A stretch of 64,000 nt of DNA from Akkermansiaceae bacterium (GCA_905182405.1 CAJJBQ010000002.1:1908483-1972482); one strand, 5' to 3'; counted from the stretch's first letter, positions 28,556 through 39,132 are shown. Numbers and translations: made by a program. The notes: generated by a model not told the origin, from the letters alone.

Positions 28556-28942
28556 TCAGCAACTTCGGAAGCGCGCCACGCGATAGGCATATCCACAGCA
28601 AAAAAAGACCCCGATGATCATCCCGGGAAGCATCGTCGGCAGCAGCTCCGGCGTGCCCGCCAGCACATGCGCTCCCCAGATCATGGAGTAAAACACCACC
28701 CAACTCGCCGCACCGGTGATCAGCGTTCCTTTTTTGAAATGGCGAAATCTCCTCTCCAGCCAAACGATCAGCTCTGCCGAAAATACCGTCGAAAATAAAC
28801 TCACCACTCCCTGGGTCACCGCCACCTGAATCCGCGAAGCCAAACCATATTCCCAATTCACCCAAAGCCCCCAGAGAATAAATGCCACCATCGCCAGCAA
28901 CCCTATCCAAAGGGAATCCTTTGGCCGTTTCAGCTCATTCAT
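28556..28942 (-). CDS. Small integral membrane protein of unknown function
   Basis: 128 aa from the ATG at 28942 (MNELKRPKDSLWIGLL). Four hydrophobic segments are visible: SLWIGLLAMVAFILWGLWV, VTQGVVSLFSTVFSAELIVW, LITGAASWVVFYSMIWGAHV and LLPTMLPGMIIGVFFCCGYA. Charged residues (ERRFRHFKK) fill the central loop. I do not recognise a family. The gene is co-directional with yaaA and ends about 55 bp before it, so they may be co-transcribed. Confidence 0.65.
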   Translation of the reverse strand: MNELKRPKDSLWIGLLAMVAFILWGLWVNWEYGLASRIQVAVTQGVVSLFSTVFSAELIVWLERRFRHFKKGTLITGAASWVVFYSMIWGAHVLAGTPELLPTMLPGMIIGVFFCCGYAYRVARFRSC

Positions 28943-29634
28943 TTCAGCGTCCTCACTCAATATAAAAAGAAGATGGCGCGCCCGACCATCATCTGTCCAG
29001 AAATCTCCAAGCCAGGAAATTTGAATCACGATAACAACCCGTCTGCCGTCAATTCAACGAAGGAATCCAACAAGACGCCAAACAAGAGATTCACGAATCC
29101 TTCGGTACTCTCATCAAAGAAATAATACCAAGTAGTGTTTCAAAAGAGACGAATGCCGGAGTGATTTCTTGAAAGGGCAAGGCGGGACGAAGGCGAGGCG
29201 CGTCTTTCGTTGACGTGTTGGATTTCGTATCTACTCGCATACTCATCGCCCACACCCAGCTTCGCTGTCGGTTCATGTTCTTACGGTTGTGCCTTTTATT
29301 CACGCCTCCTTCACTACCCCGATCAATCTGCGTTAATCCGCAGTTAAAAAAATCCCCGACCCAAATTTCATTTTCCCAATGGTCACCTAACCTCCACAAC
29401 TAAGCCTTCCAAATCAAGATTTACGTCCATTCTCAAGATTCGCAGGCCCTTTCTCACCCAACTAATGAGCTCTTCCAGAACGCCTCCTCTCTGCCCTTTC
29501 CACAAAACCGTTCCAATTTCTTATTGCTTCAATCACCCATCGGATAGTAAAGAGCGCACTCAAGCAGACACGCCGAGGTTTCTTCTACAGACGGGAGGAC
29601 GGCCCTGCCAAATGATCTAACAGGAGACAGACCA
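28943..29634. other. Long intergenic region with dispersed repeats
   Basis: About 690 bp. It contains copy 2 of the CCAAGTAGTG repeat (29125-29154) and a TTAATCCGCAGTTAAAAA phrase (about 29333-29350) of the leader-repeat family. The open frames here (for example 29091-29399 minus) run through the repeats and match nothing I know. Confidence 0.5.
29125..29154 (+). repeat. Dispersed 30-bp repeat, copy 2 (CCAAGTAGTG element)
   Basis: Identical over 30 bases to 7792-7821 and in the same orientation. The flanks diverge, except for a few matching bases on each side and a shared TCATCGCCCA further downstream. Confidence 0.85.
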
Positions 29635-29868
29635 ATGGCATTCACACCAAGCAAGGACCACAAACGCATCGCACGCGAGCAGAAGAAGCTCGAAAAGCGC
29701 ATGGCCCGCGAAGAGGCGAAAGCCCAAAAGATCGAAGAGGAGCGACTCGCTGAGATCGCAGCCGAAGAAGCCGCGGTCATCAAGGCCAAGGAAGACGAAG
29801 AGGCCAGAATCGAAGCTGAATTCGAAGCGGAGCTGAAAGCCGAAGAGGAAGCTGAGACCAAAGCGTAG
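29635..29868 (+). CDS. Small, highly charged coiled-coil protein
   Basis: 77 aa, made almost wholly of Glu, Ala, Lys and Arg (for example AREQKKLEKRMAREEAKAQK), predicted to be one long alpha-helix or coiled coil. It has no signal peptide and no aromatic core, so it is unlikely to fold alone. A good ribosome binding site (CAGGAG, about 11 bases before ATG) makes it a more likely real gene than its composition alone would suggest. The basic N-terminal half and acidic C-terminal half could let it bind nucleic acid or ribosomes. It is convergent with the second helicase, six bases apart. Function unknown. Confidence 0.6.
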   Translation: MAFTPSKDHKRIAREQKKLEKRMAREEAKAQKIEEERLAEIAAEEAAVIKAKEDEEARIEAEFEAELKAEEEAETKA

Positions 29869-29874
29869 GCCGTC

Positions 29875-31128
29875 TTAAGATTCGGGCCTTCCCTCATTAC
29901 GAGCTTCTCGTGCGGCCGCTTCGCGCAACTTGTCTTTCTTACTCTTGCGCTTCCCCTTGATACCACCCGTGCCAGTCGATAGCGCAGGTGCGGAATCAGT
30001 AGGCTCAAAACCCGCGATCACCTCGCGAGGAAGAGACAAGCCGTTGCGTTTCTCGATTAAATTGAAATGCGCCGCCGACTCCGCGGTCACAAAACTGATC
30101 GCCTCCCCATTCTCCCCGGCACGCCCCGTCCTCCCTATGCGGTGGATATAATCAGCGGGCGATCGCGGTAACTCATAGTTCAGCACCACCGGTAGGCTCA
30201 CAATATCCAACCCGCGCGCCGCAAGATCAGTCGTCACTAAAACCTGGATTGATTCGCTCTTAAAATGGCGCAAGGCCTCACTTCGCGATCCCTGACTGAG
30301 ATCGCCATGCAACGAAAGGGCTTTAAAGCCAAACCGATCCAACTTGTCCGCCACAAGATCCGCCGTATATCGCTTCCCCACAAAAACCAGCACGCGCCCC
30401 CACCCTTCCTCGGCAATCAAATGACGGAGCAAAGGCGTCCTCTTAGCTGTATCCACCCGAATGGCACGCTGTAAAATATCCGGATCCTCTTCCGGCTCAG
30501 ATTCGATTTCGATCCGGCGAGGCTTCCGCAGAATCTCTCCCGCGATTGCTTCCACCGCCTTCGGGAAAGTCGCAGAAAACATCCAATTCTGACGCTCACT
30601 CGGCAACATCACCAGAATCCGGTTCAGCTCAGCTGCAAATCCCAAATCCAACATCCGATCCGCTTCATCCAGAACCAAGGTGCTCACGTGATCGAGCTTC
30701 ACCGCATTCTTCTCCACCAAATCAAGTAACCGTCCCGGAGTCGCTACGATCACATCCGCCCCACCACGCAGAGCCATCATCTGAGGATTAATGGAAACGC
30801 CGCCGACAGCACTGACCACCTTGATCCGCTCAGGGAGATGCTTGGCATACTCCTGCACCACCTCCCTCACCTGCGCTGCGAGTTCACGAGTGGGCACCAG
30901 GATCAACGAATAAACCTGCTTTGGATTCACTCGAGTCGATTCGAACCAGCACTCAAGAATCGGCAGCACAAAAGCCGTCGTCTTCCCCGATCCCGTCTTA
31001 GCCGTGACCAAAAGATCACCACCGGTAAGCGCCTCCGGAATGGCAGCCAACTGCACCGGAGTGGGCTTATCAAATTGAGCAACCGCTTGAACCAGCGGCG
31101 CCGACAAACCGAGTGCAGAGAAAGACAT
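29875..31128 (-). CDS. DEAD-box RNA helicase
   Basis: 417 aa from the ATG at 31128 (MSFSALGLSAPLVQAV), which begins the Q-motif region; the frame continues 8 codons upstream. Motifs: PTPVQLAAIP, TAKTGSGKTTAF, PTRELAAQ, TPGRLLDL, DEADRMLDLGF, SAT, TTDLAARGLDIVSLPVVLNY, HRIGRTGRAG. A basic tail (KGKRKSKKDKLREA) ends the protein. It is a distant paralogue of the helicase at 26466, with the same length but a different tail. Probable roles are rRNA processing, mRNA turnover or cold adaptation. Confidence 0.95.
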   Translation of the reverse strand: MSFSALGLSAPLVQAVAQFDKPTPVQLAAIPEALTGGDLLVTAKTGSGKTTAFVLPILECWFESTRVNPKQVYSLILVPTRELAAQVREVVQEYAKHLPERIKVVSAVGGVSINPQMMALRGGADVIVATPGRLLDLVEKNAVKLDHVSTLVLDEADRMLDLGFAAELNRILVMLPSERQNWMFSATFPKAVEAIAGEILRKPRRIEIESEPEEDPDILQRAIRVDTAKRTPLLRHLIAEEGWGRVLVFVGKRYTADLVADKLDRFGFKALSLHGDLSQGSRSEALRHFKSESIQVLVTTDLAARGLDIVSLPVVLNYELPRSPADYIHRIGRTGRAGENGEAISFVTAESAAHFNLIEKRNGLSLPREVIAGFEPTDSAPALSTGTGGIKGKRKSKKDKLREAAAREARNEGRPES

Positions 31129-31202
31129 AAAGGTTTCTAGGGACGATCCCACAACTCAGCAACTCCCATCCCACAAAGGAGTCGCAACGTCTCGCCGCTT
31201 AG

Positions 31203-31330
31203 CTTCGCAAGCAACGTAGCCAAAAGCTCTAGCTTTTCGTCCCTCAACCACTTTCCGCGCCGTAGCCTCGGCGAAGGAGAAAGCCCCCCAGCCTAATCCC
31301 ATCAATCCCGTTAATCTGTGGTTAGAACCT
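31203..31330. repeat. Repeat-rich intergenic stretch with hairpins
   Basis: Between the PQQ-propeller gene and the helicase gene lie, in order: a GCTTCGCAAGC hairpin (about 31203-31213), an inverted repeat AAAAGCTCTAGCTTTT (31223-31238) that could end the propeller gene's transcript, a CGCCGTAGCCTCGGCGAAGG copy of the TCCGCCG element (31256-31284), and a TTAATCTGTGGTTAGAA phrase (about 31311-31327) of the leader-repeat family. Confidence 0.55.
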
Positions 31331-31349
31331 CCAGCTCCCAAACCCTTGA

Positions 31350-32651
31350 TTATTTCACCGGTGCCAAGTCCACACAAATCAATTGATTCTGACTTCGCAT
31401 CACCAGCTTCCCGTTCGAAAAAGCCATCGGTGCCCAAAGCTGATCACCCGTCTTCTTGCTGAAAACCTTGCCCTTCGCCAACTCCTGATACTTGTCTCCC
31501 GGCTTGATCAAGCGCAGCTCGCCAGTGTCTCCATCCTGACTGACAATCATACCTCCGATATTAAGAATCGCGCCACCGTTCAAATAGAGTTCTTTCCCAG
31601 TTGACCAATGAACCACTCCGTCCGGAGCAAAACAAACCATCCCCGACGCTGGAGATTGCCCCGTGTTCGAAGGCTGCCGGGAACCCCGACGTCGACCGCC
31701 GCGATCAGCCGTCATGTAGAGTTTCCCCTCGATCATCAGCGGAATGTGAAACTTATCCCCGAAAGGAAGTTGCGCCGTTTTGGTGATCGTCATCGCTTCC
31801 TCGGTTCCCGTGAACTTCAGCAGACGGGACCCCTTTCCATAACCTGCCGTAAAAACAGCGGTATCCTTTCCAAGCATGAAGACGTTCGGAATCGCATTGA
31901 ATATCCCTGTTCCAAAATTCTCCAAATAATTAAAGATCGTCTTTCCGCTGCCCGGATCGACACCAAGCAACACCAGTTTCTCCCGATTAAAATCACCCAC
32001 CATCACGAGGACATCTTTCCCCAGAATCTTCAATAGTTGGGGCGAGGAATGAGAGCTCCCAATGGACTCGCTCGTCCAAACTGTCTTCCCCGTCTTAATG
32101 TCGAGGGCCGCCAGCCCAATCTTCTCGGAAGTCGGCGCAATGAAACAAAGATTCCCTTTGATCACCGGATGAATGGCATAGCCAAAGCGAGGAGGTGTCG
32201 CCTCAAAGCGTTTACAAGTATCAATGATCCAACGGGGCTTGTGAGTCGCACGATCGATGCAGTAAACGTGCCCAAATCCACTGGTGGCATAAACCGCATC
32301 AGAAGTCACCGTCGGCACCCCTCGTGATCCAGGATGGGAAATGCGGCCAGGCACGTCATGCTTCCACGTCCATTTAACCTTCCCCGTCTCCAGCTCTCGA
32401 CAAGTGATCACGTCGAACTCCTGATTCACTCGATCCAGATTGAAGACCTCATCACCCACGATGGCCGCACCGCCGTATCCAGGATTGACATCCGTCTCCC
32501 AGACCAACCTCGGCCTCCCTTCAGAAAAGGAAGTTACGATCTTCTCGTCAGGAACACTGTTGTTCAAATTGGGCCCAAGAAAATGCGGCCAGTCCGCCGC
32601 GCCAAGTGAAGAAAAAAGACAGAAGGCAAGCGTGGCGTTTCGAATGAACAT
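31350..32651 (-). CDS. Secreted PQQ-like beta-propeller protein
   Basis: 433 aa from the ATG at 32651 (MFIRNATLAFCLFSSLGAAD, a signal peptide); an ATG at 32657 would add two residues. After WPHFLGPNLNN the sequence is a series of about 40-residue beta-propeller blades of the PQQ/outer-membrane BamB type (for example GKVKWTWKHDVPG, YCIDRATHKPRWI, LAALDIKTGKTVWTS, MVCFAPDGVVHWSTGKELY). It lacks the active-site calcium and catalytic Asp pattern of true quinoprotein dehydrogenases, so it is probably a binding or scaffold protein. This architecture is very common in Verrucomicrobiota and Planctomycetota and the ligand is unknown. Confidence 0.85.
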   Translation of the reverse strand: MFIRNATLAFCLFSSLGAADWPHFLGPNLNNSVPDEKIVTSFSEGRPRLVWETDVNPGYGGAAIVGDEVFNLDRVNQEFDVITCRELETGKVKWTWKHDVPGRISHPGSRGVPTVTSDAVYATSGFGHVYCIDRATHKPRWIIDTCKRFEATPPRFGYAIHPVIKGNLCFIAPTSEKIGLAALDIKTGKTVWTSESIGSSHSSPQLLKILGKDVLVMVGDFNREKLVLLGVDPGSGKTIFNYLENFGTGIFNAIPNVFMLGKDTAVFTAGYGKGSRLLKFTGTEEAMTITKTAQLPFGDKFHIPLMIEGKLYMTADRGGRRRGSRQPSNTGQSPASGMVCFAPDGVVHWSTGKELYLNGGAILNIGGMIVSQDGDTGELRLIKPGDKYQELAKGKVFSKKTGDQLWAPMAFSNGKLVMRSQNQLICVDLAPVK

Positions 32652-32850
32652 GATCATGATAGAATAAATTATTTCTAATCCTACGCCCAAAAAGCCACTC
32701 CCCTAACTAAAATTTGCGTCCATTCGTGATCTGCTCATCCCAAGCGCTCGAACATAGATCTTAAAAAAATCATTTGTCTCCTCTGTTTTGCGGAGTGGAA
32801 TTACTACCATCACCTCTGAAACCCACCCTGGGGAATTTCCAAGCCTTTCC

Positions 32851-33942
32851 ATGACAGATTTTTTACCCGATGAAATTCTGCAGCGAATTGATCAAATCCG
32901 CTCTCATATGGTGTCCGAAAAGGTCGATTTTTTCATCAGCTCGGATGCCGCGAGCGTCCGCTATGCCAGCGGGTTCCGGGGGGAACCGCGACTCCTCTTT
33001 ATTTCCCGGAACGAGGTGGTTCTCTACACCTCCTTCCGCAGTCTTCCGTGGGCGCGCCAACAAACAAAAAATGTCGAACTCCTGACTTGTGAAGATCCCT
33101 TAGTAGAAATTTGCAATCGTTTACCCGGAACGGGAATCGTCGGCGTCGATCACAATGTCGGTTTCAATCGCATGCAGGAACTTCGCAAGCGGATCTCTCC
33201 GCACGACGTTGTGGCATCGCGGGTCATCGACCTTGCCCGCCAAATTAAGTCCGAGACCGAGATCGCACTCCTACGCCAATCTCAAAAATTAAACGAAGAG
33301 GTTTTCACCGCAGTCCTTCCAAAAATCCGTCTCGGCATGAGCGAGAGAGCAGTTCAAGGAATCATTCTGGCTGAAATCGCCGGGCGGGAAGAACTTGATG
33401 GATATTCCTTCGCTCCCATCGTAGCGGCCGGCAGCAACGCTTGGGAAATCCATCATTTACCGGACTCCACTCTCCTGAGGAAAAATGACATGGTTATCAT
33501 TGATCTCGGGGTCGTTTTCCAAGGCTACGCCTCGGATATGACCCGCACCGTCTGCTTGGGAAAACCCACCGACCGGATGCGCGAAATTTACGAATGTGTC
33601 GCCCTTGCCCAAGATCGAGCCTTCAATTTGGTGAGGCCCGGCGTGACCAACCGCGAGCTCGATACCGTCGCGCGGGAAGTGATTTCGCAAGCCGGGCATG
33701 GCCGGGGATATACCCATGGACTGGGACATTCCATTGGCCTGGAGACCCACGATCCCGGGCTCAACCTTTCGCAAAGAGCTGCAGAAGTCCCGCTTGAGAC
33801 CGGGATGACCCTCACCATCGAACCTGGAATCTATCTTGACGGCGAATTTGGAGTCCGCCTCGAAGACACGATTGTTATCCGCGACGGGGGACACGAAAAC
33901 CTGACGAGCCAATCTTTAGATCTTCTCTCACTCGACCTGTAA
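32851..33942 (+). CDS. M24 family metallopeptidase (Xaa-Pro aminopeptidase-like)
   Basis: 363 aa from ATG 32851 (MTDFLPDEILQRIDQIRSHM); an in-frame TTG at 32788 would add 21 unlikely residues. An N-terminal creatinase-type domain (residues about 5-135) precedes the pita-bread catalytic domain. The metal ligands are all visible: Asp in IIDLGVVFQGYASDMTRT (two Asp), His in THGLGHSIGLETHDPG, Glu in LTIEPGIYLDGEFGVRLEDT (two Glu). It should remove N-terminal residues before proline, which could help use of proline/hydroxyproline-rich peptides. Its TAA stop is followed directly, in the same frame, by the broken aminotransferase gene. Confidence 0.93.
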   Translation: MTDFLPDEILQRIDQIRSHMVSEKVDFFISSDAASVRYASGFRGEPRLLFISRNEVVLYTSFRSLPWARQQTKNVELLTCEDPLVEICNRLPGTGIVGVDHNVGFNRMQELRKRISPHDVVASRVIDLARQIKSETEIALLRQSQKLNEEVFTAVLPKIRLGMSERAVQGIILAEIAGREELDGYSFAPIVAAGSNAWEIHHLPDSTLLRKNDMVIIDLGVVFQGYASDMTRTVCLGKPTDRMREIYECVALAQDRAFNLVRPGVTNRELDTVAREVISQAGHGRGYTHGLGHSIGLETHDPGLNLSQRAAEVPLETGMTLTIEPGIYLDGEFGVRLEDTIVIRDGGHENLTSQSLDLLSLDL

Positions 33943-34563
33943 CCCACGATACTCCAATCCTACTCTGAAAAGAACAAAGATCTCCTCGTTTTCATCAACG
34001 GACAGCTCATTCACCGCGAGGAGTCCGGGATCAGCCCCTTCGATTCCTCGGTCCAGAATGGCGATGCCATCTGGGAGGGACTCCGACTTTACGAGGGGAA
34101 GATCTTTCGCCTCGAAGCCCATTTGGACCGGCTCTTCCGAAGTGCCAAGATGCTTCAATACGAAGGAATGCTCACCAGACAGGAGACCATCGACGCCCTG
34201 TCGAAGACCTTGCGAGCCAACGAAATGACCGACGGTGTGCACATCCGCCTGACGGTCACGCGCAGACTGAAATACACCTCTGGACTCGAACCCCGTGTGA
34301 ACGTCCGGGGTTGCTCCCTCATCATCCTCGCGGAACACAAACCACCCGTTTACAAGCGCAGTAGCATCCGTTTGGCGACCGTTCGGCAGCGCAGACTTTT
34401 TGCCGACGAAGTTTTCTGCACCGGGAGGATGGGCGAAATCATCGCCGTGACACAGGTCGACGAGACTCGCTTCAACCTTGGAAGATCAGGGCAGGTAACC
34501 ATCCGAATCTCTCAACTTTATCAGGAACTGACGCAGGCGGAAGGCTACGCGATACTTGGGTGA
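33943..34563 (+). pseudogene. Class IV aminotransferase, internally deleted and without a start codon
   Basis: Directly after the TAA of the peptidase gene, the same frame reads a branched-chain/D-amino-acid aminotransferase N-domain: LLVFINGQLIHREESGISPF, GDAIWEGLRLYEGKIFRLEA, HLDRLFRSAKML. No ATG, GTG or TTG lies in frame before 34123, which is inside the conserved domain. At about 34390 the sequence jumps from SSIRLATVRQR straight to LFADEVFCTGRMGEIIAV, which in intact proteins is about 90 residues later. The missing part contains the PLP-binding lysine. The product would be about 206 aa against the usual 280-300 and cannot be active. Confidence 0.8.
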
Positions 34564-34706
34564 AGCTTCCCCCTGATTCGAATCACTTCTTTACTGCAAA
34601 AAATCCCGACGAATCTCCGTATCTGATCCAATTGGTCGAACTTGGTTTTCACTCAAATTGCTGTATCCTAAAATCTGTATTCTCATCGTCCCTCCACTTT
34701 CATCTC

Positions 34707-37088
34707 ATGCGTCATCTCTTTCTGCCCGTCCTTCTCGCTTCAACCCTCTTCGCAAGCGCTGAAATCTCTTTCAACCAGGACATTCGCCCCATCCTTTCAT
34801 CCAAGTGCATCGTATGCCATGGACCCGATGACGGCATCAACGCCAAAGGCAAACCCAACCGCAAGGCCGGCCTCCGCCTCGACACCCCTGAAGGCGCCTA
34901 CGCTCTCAAAGACGGCATCCAGGCATTCAAACCCAGCTCGCTCGCCGACTCCGAAGCTTGGTCTCGTATCACGGATACCGACGACCCCATGCCTCCAGAC
35001 GACGGCCACGCCAAGCCACTCAGCTCCGCTGAAAAAGCGCTCATCAAAAGGTGGATCGAAGAAGGTGCCGAATACGAAGCCTTCTGGGCCTTCGTCCCTG
35101 CAAAAAAACAGAACCCGCCTTCGGTAAAAGATTCCTCCTGGCCCAAATCCGACATCGATAAATTTATTCTCGCCCGGATCGAAGCCAAGGAAAAATCACC
35201 CAAAGCCCACGCCGATAAGCGCACTCTAATCCGCCGCCTCTCCCTCGATCTCACCGGCCTGCCACCCACCCTCGAGGAGATCACACAATTCCTCACCGAC
35301 GAATCACCCAACGCCGACGCCAAGCTTACCGACCGCCTCATGGCTAAGCCCGCTTACGGCGAGCACATGGCCAAGTTCTGGCTCGACCTTGTCCGCGTCG
35401 CAGACACCAACGGAAACCACCACGACCACTTCCGCGACCACTCGCCCTACCGCGATTGGGTCATTCAGGCCTTCAACAAAAACCTTCCCTACAACGACTT
35501 TACCAAGTTCCAAATCGCCGGCGACCTTTACGAGAACCCCACCCAGGAACAACTCATCGCCTCCGGCTTCAACCGACTCCACCTCATCATCGACGTCGGC
35601 ACCGCTCTTCCAGAAGAATCCCATTTCAAAAACGTCGTCGACCGCGTCTCCGCCGTTGGCACTACCTTCATGGGCCTCACCCTCGGCTGCGCCGTCTGCC
35701 ACGACCACAAATACGACCCCATCACCCAGAAGGACTTCTACCAAATGTATGCCTTCTTCAACAACTTCGATGGCAATCCCGAAACCGGCGGTCGGGGCGG
35801 CCCCGACTTCTACCGAGGCCTCCAGCCTCCCTACATCGAGCTCCCTACCGACGACCAAAAAACTAAGCTCGCCGACTTCGATTCTAAAATAAAAGCAGCT
35901 CAAGCCAGCGTCGCTTCTCTCAGTAAACAACAAGCCGCGCCCGCACCTACCGCAGACCCCGTCATCCCAGACCCCGCTCCCAAGCCCGACCTCAAACCCC
36001 AGATCGAAAAGGCCAAGAAGCAAGTCGCCGCCCTTCAAAAACAACGCTCCAATTTCCTACACAACGTCCGCGGAGCGATGGTCATGCGCGAGGCTAAGGC
36101 CATCAACCCCGCCCACATCCGCATCCGCGGAGACTACGCCCAACTCGGCGATATCGTCCCACGCGACACCCCGCACTTCCTCCCGCCTCTTCAGAAAAAA
36201 GGCGAAGTCCCCTCACGCATGGACCTCGCAGAATGGCTCGTTGACCAAAAGAATCCCCTCACCGCCCGCGTCGCCGTCAACCGCTTCTGGCAGCAACTCT
36301 TCGGCACCGGACTCGTCAAAACCTCTGAGGACTTCGGCGCCCAAGGCATGTGGCCCAGCCACCCCAAACTCCTCGACCACCTCACCCTTCAATTCATCAA
36401 TTCCGGCTGGGACATCAAAGCCCTCATGAAGGAAATGGTCCTCTCCCAAACCTACCAACAAACCTCCTCCGGTAGCTCCGTCGACTTCGAGACCGATCCC
36501 GAAAACCGCCTCCTCGCCCGCGGCTCTCGCATCCGCCTCGACTCCGAAGTCATCCGCGACCAACTCCTCTACGTCACCGGCGTTCTCAACCCCGAAATAG
36601 GCGGCCGCAGCGTCAAAACCCCGCAACCCGACGGACTCTGGAAAGGAGTCGCCCTCCCCAGCTCCTTCCCTAACAAGTTCGTCGCAGACCCCGACCCTGC
36701 CTCCAAGCGTCGCTCCATCTACTCCTTCTGGAAGCGTGGCATGTCCCCGCCCCAAATGACCATCTTCGATGCCCCCAGCCGTGACGCCTGCATCGCCCGC
36801 CGCGAGCGCACCAACACTCCCCTCCAGGCCCTCCTCCTCATGAACGAGAGCGAGTATTTCAAGGCCGCCCGGCACAAGGCCAAAACCCTCATTGCGAAGG
36901 AAGGCACCGAAGACGAAAAACTCATCCGCCTCCACGAAACCATCACCGCCCATCCCCCAACCGGGGAAGCCCTCAACCTTCTCAAAAAAGGCCTCACCAC
37001 CTTCCGCGCCGCAGGCGACGACCACTTCGCCTGGACCATGATCGTCCACACCCTCCTCAACCAAGACTCCTTCAAAAACAAAGAATAG
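34707..37088 (+). CDS. Planctomycete cytochrome C / DUF1549 / DUF1553 protein
   Basis: 793 aa from ATG 34707, which opens the signal peptide MRHLFLPVLLASTLFASA; the frame extends 49 codons further without homology. Cytochrome domain with CIVCH at residues 34-38. DUF1549 (about 140-345) contains the second CxxCH, CAVCHDHKYDP, at 328-332. A charged, Ala/Lys/Pro-rich coiled-coil linker follows (about 390-450, AASVASLSKQQAAPAPTADP-like). DUF1553 (about 505-765) has NPLTARVAVNRFWQQLFG and ERTNTPLQALLLMN. Compact form without sugar-binding inserts. DUF1501 follows 42 bp downstream. Confidence 0.92.
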   Translation: MRHLFLPVLLASTLFASAEISFNQDIRPILSSKCIVCHGPDDGINAKGKPNRKAGLRLDTPEGAYALKDGIQAFKPSSLADSEAWSRITDTDDPMPPDDGHAKPLSSAEKALIKRWIEEGAEYEAFWAFVPAKKQNPPSVKDSSWPKSDIDKFILARIEAKEKSPKAHADKRTLIRRLSLDLTGLPPTLEEITQFLTDESPNADAKLTDRLMAKPAYGEHMAKFWLDLVRVADTNGNHHDHFRDHSPYRDWVIQAFNKNLPYNDFTKFQIAGDLYENPTQEQLIASGFNRLHLIIDVGTALPEESHFKNVVDRVSAVGTTFMGLTLGCAVCHDHKYDPITQKDFYQMYAFFNNFDGNPETGGRGGPDFYRGLQPPYIELPTDDQKTKLADFDSKIKAAQASVASLSKQQAAPAPTADPVIPDPAPKPDLKPQIEKAKKQVAALQKQRSNFLHNVRGAMVMREAKAINPAHIRIRGDYAQLGDIVPRDTPHFLPPLQKKGEVPSRMDLAEWLVDQKNPLTARVAVNRFWQQLFGTGLVKTSEDFGAQGMWPSHPKLLDHLTLQFINSGWDIKALMKEMVLSQTYQQTSSGSSVDFETDPENRLLARGSRIRLDSEVIRDQLLYVTGVLNPEIGGRSVKTPQPDGLWKGVALPSSFPNKFVADPDPASKRRSIYSFWKRGMSPPQMTIFDAPSRDACIARRERTNTPLQALLLMNESEYFKAARHKAKTLIAKEGTEDEKLIRLHETITAHPPTGEALNLLKKGLTTFRAAGDDHFAWTMIVHTLLNQDSFKNKE

Positions 37089-37130
37089 CCTCCTCAACCA
37101 GGCGTTCACCATTCACCACTCTCCCTTCAA

Positions 37131-38552
<1,422 letters not shown>

Positions 38553-38565
38553 AGAGCCAAACTTC

Positions 38566-38601
38566 AGCGCTTTTCCAAACTCACCCGGAAAAATAAGCGC
38601 T
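38566..38601 (+). terminator. Possible terminator hairpin after DUF1501
   Basis: AGCGCTTTTCC (38566-38576) can pair with GGAAAAATAAGCGCT (38587-38601) with one bulge, 14 bases after the stop codon. No clear T-run follows, so the call is tentative. Confidence 0.35.
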
Positions 38602-38710
38602 CTTCATTTGCCTCCTGGGTCATCTGCCAAGCTCGCTTCACCAGGCCAGCCCCAAGCGCCTCGTGGGCCACCAAAGTGAGCCGATCCCCGAACCATCCGT
38701 TCATATTTGA

Positions 38711-38941
38711 AGACCGCTCCGGAGTCAATTCGACATCGTCGGCACTCTTCTCGAAAAGCCCCGCTTCCTCTCCGTCCACCTCAACGACGTCCTTGTCCAA
38801 AAAAACATCTCCCTCAACGGCCCCACCCGCTCGGCCCAGCGCAAAGGCTTCGTCGCGGAAGACCACATTTTCATCCAAGGCGACCACGGCCCCATCGCCT
38901 TCTGTATGTTCAAAGCCACCCCCGAGAACTTTCCTAAATAA
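38711..38941 (+). pseudogene. C-terminal fragment of a DUF1080 protein
   Basis: The plus frame ending in TAA at 38939-38941 reads FLSVHLNDVLVQKNISLNGP, then TRSAQRKGFVAEDHIFIQGD and HGPIAFCMFKATPENF. This is the C-terminal quarter of a DUF1080 (concanavalin-like) protein, whose family shows an NGVLVQ...N...GPT...G.I.LQ.HG.P..F pattern. A stop codon lies directly upstream (38708) and the N-terminal part is absent. Its position behind a cytochrome/DUF1501 pair suggests the remains of a second DUF1080-containing triad. Confidence 0.7.
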
Positions 38942-39132
38942 CATTCGCTAAAAAAATCGCCCCCACTTTTCCGCCCCAAAAATCAAAGCCATCAGTCAGG
39001 AAAAATCGGTATCGTCTCGTCCCAATCCTTCCTAAATCTGTCTAAAAAATCCCTACCCCCTCCACTCCGGTCCAAGGGCGGTTTCAAAGCCCTCCCGCCA
39101 AAAGCAAATTCCTAGCATTACATCACCCACAT
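38942..39132. other. Intergenic region with a dispersed repeat
   Basis: Contains copy 2 of the CCCTCCCGCC repeat at 39083-39115. The rest shows no recognised feature. Confidence 0.5.
39083..39115 (+). repeat. Dispersed 33-bp repeat, copy 2 (CCCTCCCGCC element)
   Basis: One mismatch to 23794-23826 over 33 bases, same strand, again in intergenic DNA close to a decayed gene (the DUF1080 fragment). Preceding GGGCGGTTTCAAAGCCCTCC could form an imperfect short stem. Confidence 0.8.

Noticed and set aside
29091..29399. 102-codon minus frame over the CCAAGTAGTG repeat
   Set aside because: Consists largely of repeat sequence; no start signal and no known domain.
38564..38944. Minus-strand frame of 126 codons downstream of DUF1501
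   Set aside because: It is antisense to the DUF1080 fragment over most of its length; the part below 38700 looks protein-like but cannot be assigned.
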